Virus record (IMG/VR): IMGVR_UViG_3300047678_000368
Location: 1 to 48,584 of that record
Reading direction: 5' to 3' (one strand)
Source of the DNA: a virus
DNA length: 48,584 nt
Shown here: one piece after another, positions 47,986 to 48,584 of the stretch
How the letters are laid out: each line of letters begins with the position of its first letter
Numbering within the stretch: position 1 is the stretch's first letter
Notes under the pieces: generated by a model
What the model saw: only the letters and a program-made list of their open reading frames with translations
Databases searched by the model: none
Told to the model about the DNA's origin: nothing
Made by a program: the position numbers and the translations under genes

Positions 47986-48237
47986 CTATCGATCCTCCCG
48001 CATCGCGCTGAGCGCGCGCGCCGTGGCCTGCAGGATGGTGCCGATGTAGTGGAGCACCGAAAAGAATGCCAACCACCCCAGCACGACGGGCCAAAATATG
48101 AGGTAGCAGCACATCAGCACGCCGAGCATCATTGGACACTCGTGGTCGACGATGGCGTTGCGCACCCGGCGCACCAGCAGCGCGCAAATGAGCGTGAACA
48201 GGCCGCACGCGAGATAGATGAATGGATCGGGCGTCAT
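47986..48237 (-). CDS. Two- or three-pass membrane protein, 83 aa
   Basis: Hydrophobic segments at residues about 5-22 (FIYLACGLFTLICALLVRRV) and 36-68 (MMLGVLMCCYLIFWPVVLGW, LAFFSVLHYIGTIL), then a short polar tail. Begins with ATGA overlapping the gene upstream. Small multi-pass proteins of this kind occur near phage packaging genes; function unknown. Confidence 0.6.
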   Translation of the reverse strand: MTPDPFIYLACGLFTLICALLVRRVRNAIVDHECPMMLGVLMCCYLIFWPVVLGWLAFFSVLHYIGTILQATARALSAMREDR

Positions 48238-48521
48238 GTCGCGCCCTCCGTCGTCGCCAGCGCGGCGGTGAGTTGATGGGCGCGTTCGCGTGCGGCGAGG
48301 CAGTCGTCACAGAAAGTGAAGTCAGGCGACGTGCGGCAGTTGGGACAGTCCATGCGCTCGTACAGATCCCGCACCGTCTCCGCCACCCGCGCGAGTTCGG
48401 CGCGCAGCGCGTATATGCAATGCGACCAGTGATGCACCTGCGGCTCGCGCGCGTCAGAAGGATACTCGCGGCTAAACTGCAAACCACACATCGTGCATCC
48501 CTGCGTCGGCTCACTCGCCAC
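48234..48521 (-). CDS. Zinc-finger-like small protein, 95 aa
   Basis: GTG start with GGAGG six bases upstream; an ATG at 48539 in frame is possible. Contains CTMCGLQFSREYPS near the N-terminus, a helical middle (LRAELARVAETVRDLYERMD) and CPNCRTSPDFTFCDDC near the C-terminus, so two Cys-pair sites. Likely zinc binding. Overlaps the next gene by ATGA and the partial gene at the window edge by 11 bp. Confidence 0.6.
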   Translation of the reverse strand: MASEPTQGCTMCGLQFSREYPSDAREPQVHHWSHCIYALRAELARVAETVRDLYERMDCPNCRTSPDFTFCDDCLAARERAHQLTAALATTEGAT

Positions 48522-48584
48522 GGGGCACCTCCGCCGCATCAAGTCCGAGCGCGGCGCGCTGGGCGTACGTTGCCCGCTTCTCCC
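48511..48584 (-). CDS. Partial gene at window edge (3' end only)
   Basis: Only the last 23 codons and the stop are visible (EKRATYAQRAALGLDAAEV, then PRGE). The frame overlaps the GTG start of the next gene, as for most neighbours, which suggests the small-gene operon continues beyond the window. Confidence 0.4.
   Translation of the reverse strand, partial: EKRATYAQRAALGLDAAEVPRGE

Noticed and set aside
1-48584. Circular genome closed at the window ends
   Set aside because: Joining the ends would fuse the ATPase frame to the Cys-rich gene at 48234 without a stop, while another frame at the right edge looks like the end of a separate gene. A simple circle is therefore not supported.
1-48584. 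tRNA genes, integrase or transposase
   Set aside because: None recognised on either strand. The temperate lifestyle is suggested only by the regulator cluster and the lipoprotein.

Overview
This window looks like most of one tailed, long-tailed (siphovirus-type) phage or prophage of a high-GC bacterium. The base composition is GC-rich throughout, genes are packed with 1-8 bp overlaps, GTG starts are common, and packaging, capsid, tail, lysis and early genes lie in classic order on the minus strand. I see no tRNA, rRNA, CRISPR array, integrase or transposase. The host cannot be named from sequence alone. Both edges cut genes, so the replicon is longer than the window.

Layout, read along the minus strand (right to left). 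48.6-47.2 kb: a chain of small coupled genes, including two membrane proteins and a Cys-rich protein. 47.2-38.3 kb: packaging and head genes: terminase small subunit, terminase large subunit interrupted by an intein, DUF4055-type portal, MuF-type protein, scaffold and a P22-type coat protein. 38.3-34.5 kb: connector, neck, tail-terminator and major tail proteins. 34.5-22.6 kb: a tail gene upstream of the tape measure, the 1614-residue tape measure, a 1528-residue tail-tip protein, a Dit-like protein and a LamG-like protein. 22.6-18.7 kb: lysis block (holin-like proteins, M15 endolysin, spanin-like protein, lipoprotein-like protein) ending in a sigma-70 family factor. 18.7-11.7 kb: small virion and appendage proteins, including a fibre with 18-residue repeats. 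11.6-1 kb: early genes: DUF932, a beta-clamp-like protein, ParB-like protein, methyltransferase-like protein, DUF5131 (Gp37/Gp68), Gp157 and a Sak4-like ATPase. A patch at 1.5-4.5 kb mixes strands and holds four putative helix-turn-helix regulators and a plus-strand lipoprotein, which looks like a lysis/lysogeny control and cargo region.

Two observations stand out. First, the terminase intein (residues 72-444) sits in the Walker A loop. It begins with Leu instead of Cys/Ser and carries the Trp-Cys-Thr set of class 3 inteins plus two LAGLIDADG motifs. Second, a 13-bp sequence with consensus TGCCRMWWGCGCA occurs seven times, plus one degenerate copy. Every copy lies in a short intergenic gap just upstream of a transcription unit (4.6, 6.4, 7.4, 11.2, 22.0, 40.7, 43.8 and 47.2 kb). 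In one orientation it overlaps a TTGCGC box with a plausible -10 box 16-17 bp away. This resembles a genome-wide phage operator or promoter regulon, comparable in layout to the stoperators of mycobacteriophage L5. The phage also encodes its own sigma factor, which could be part of the same circuit.

All function calls come from reading translated sequence by eye. No database search was run.
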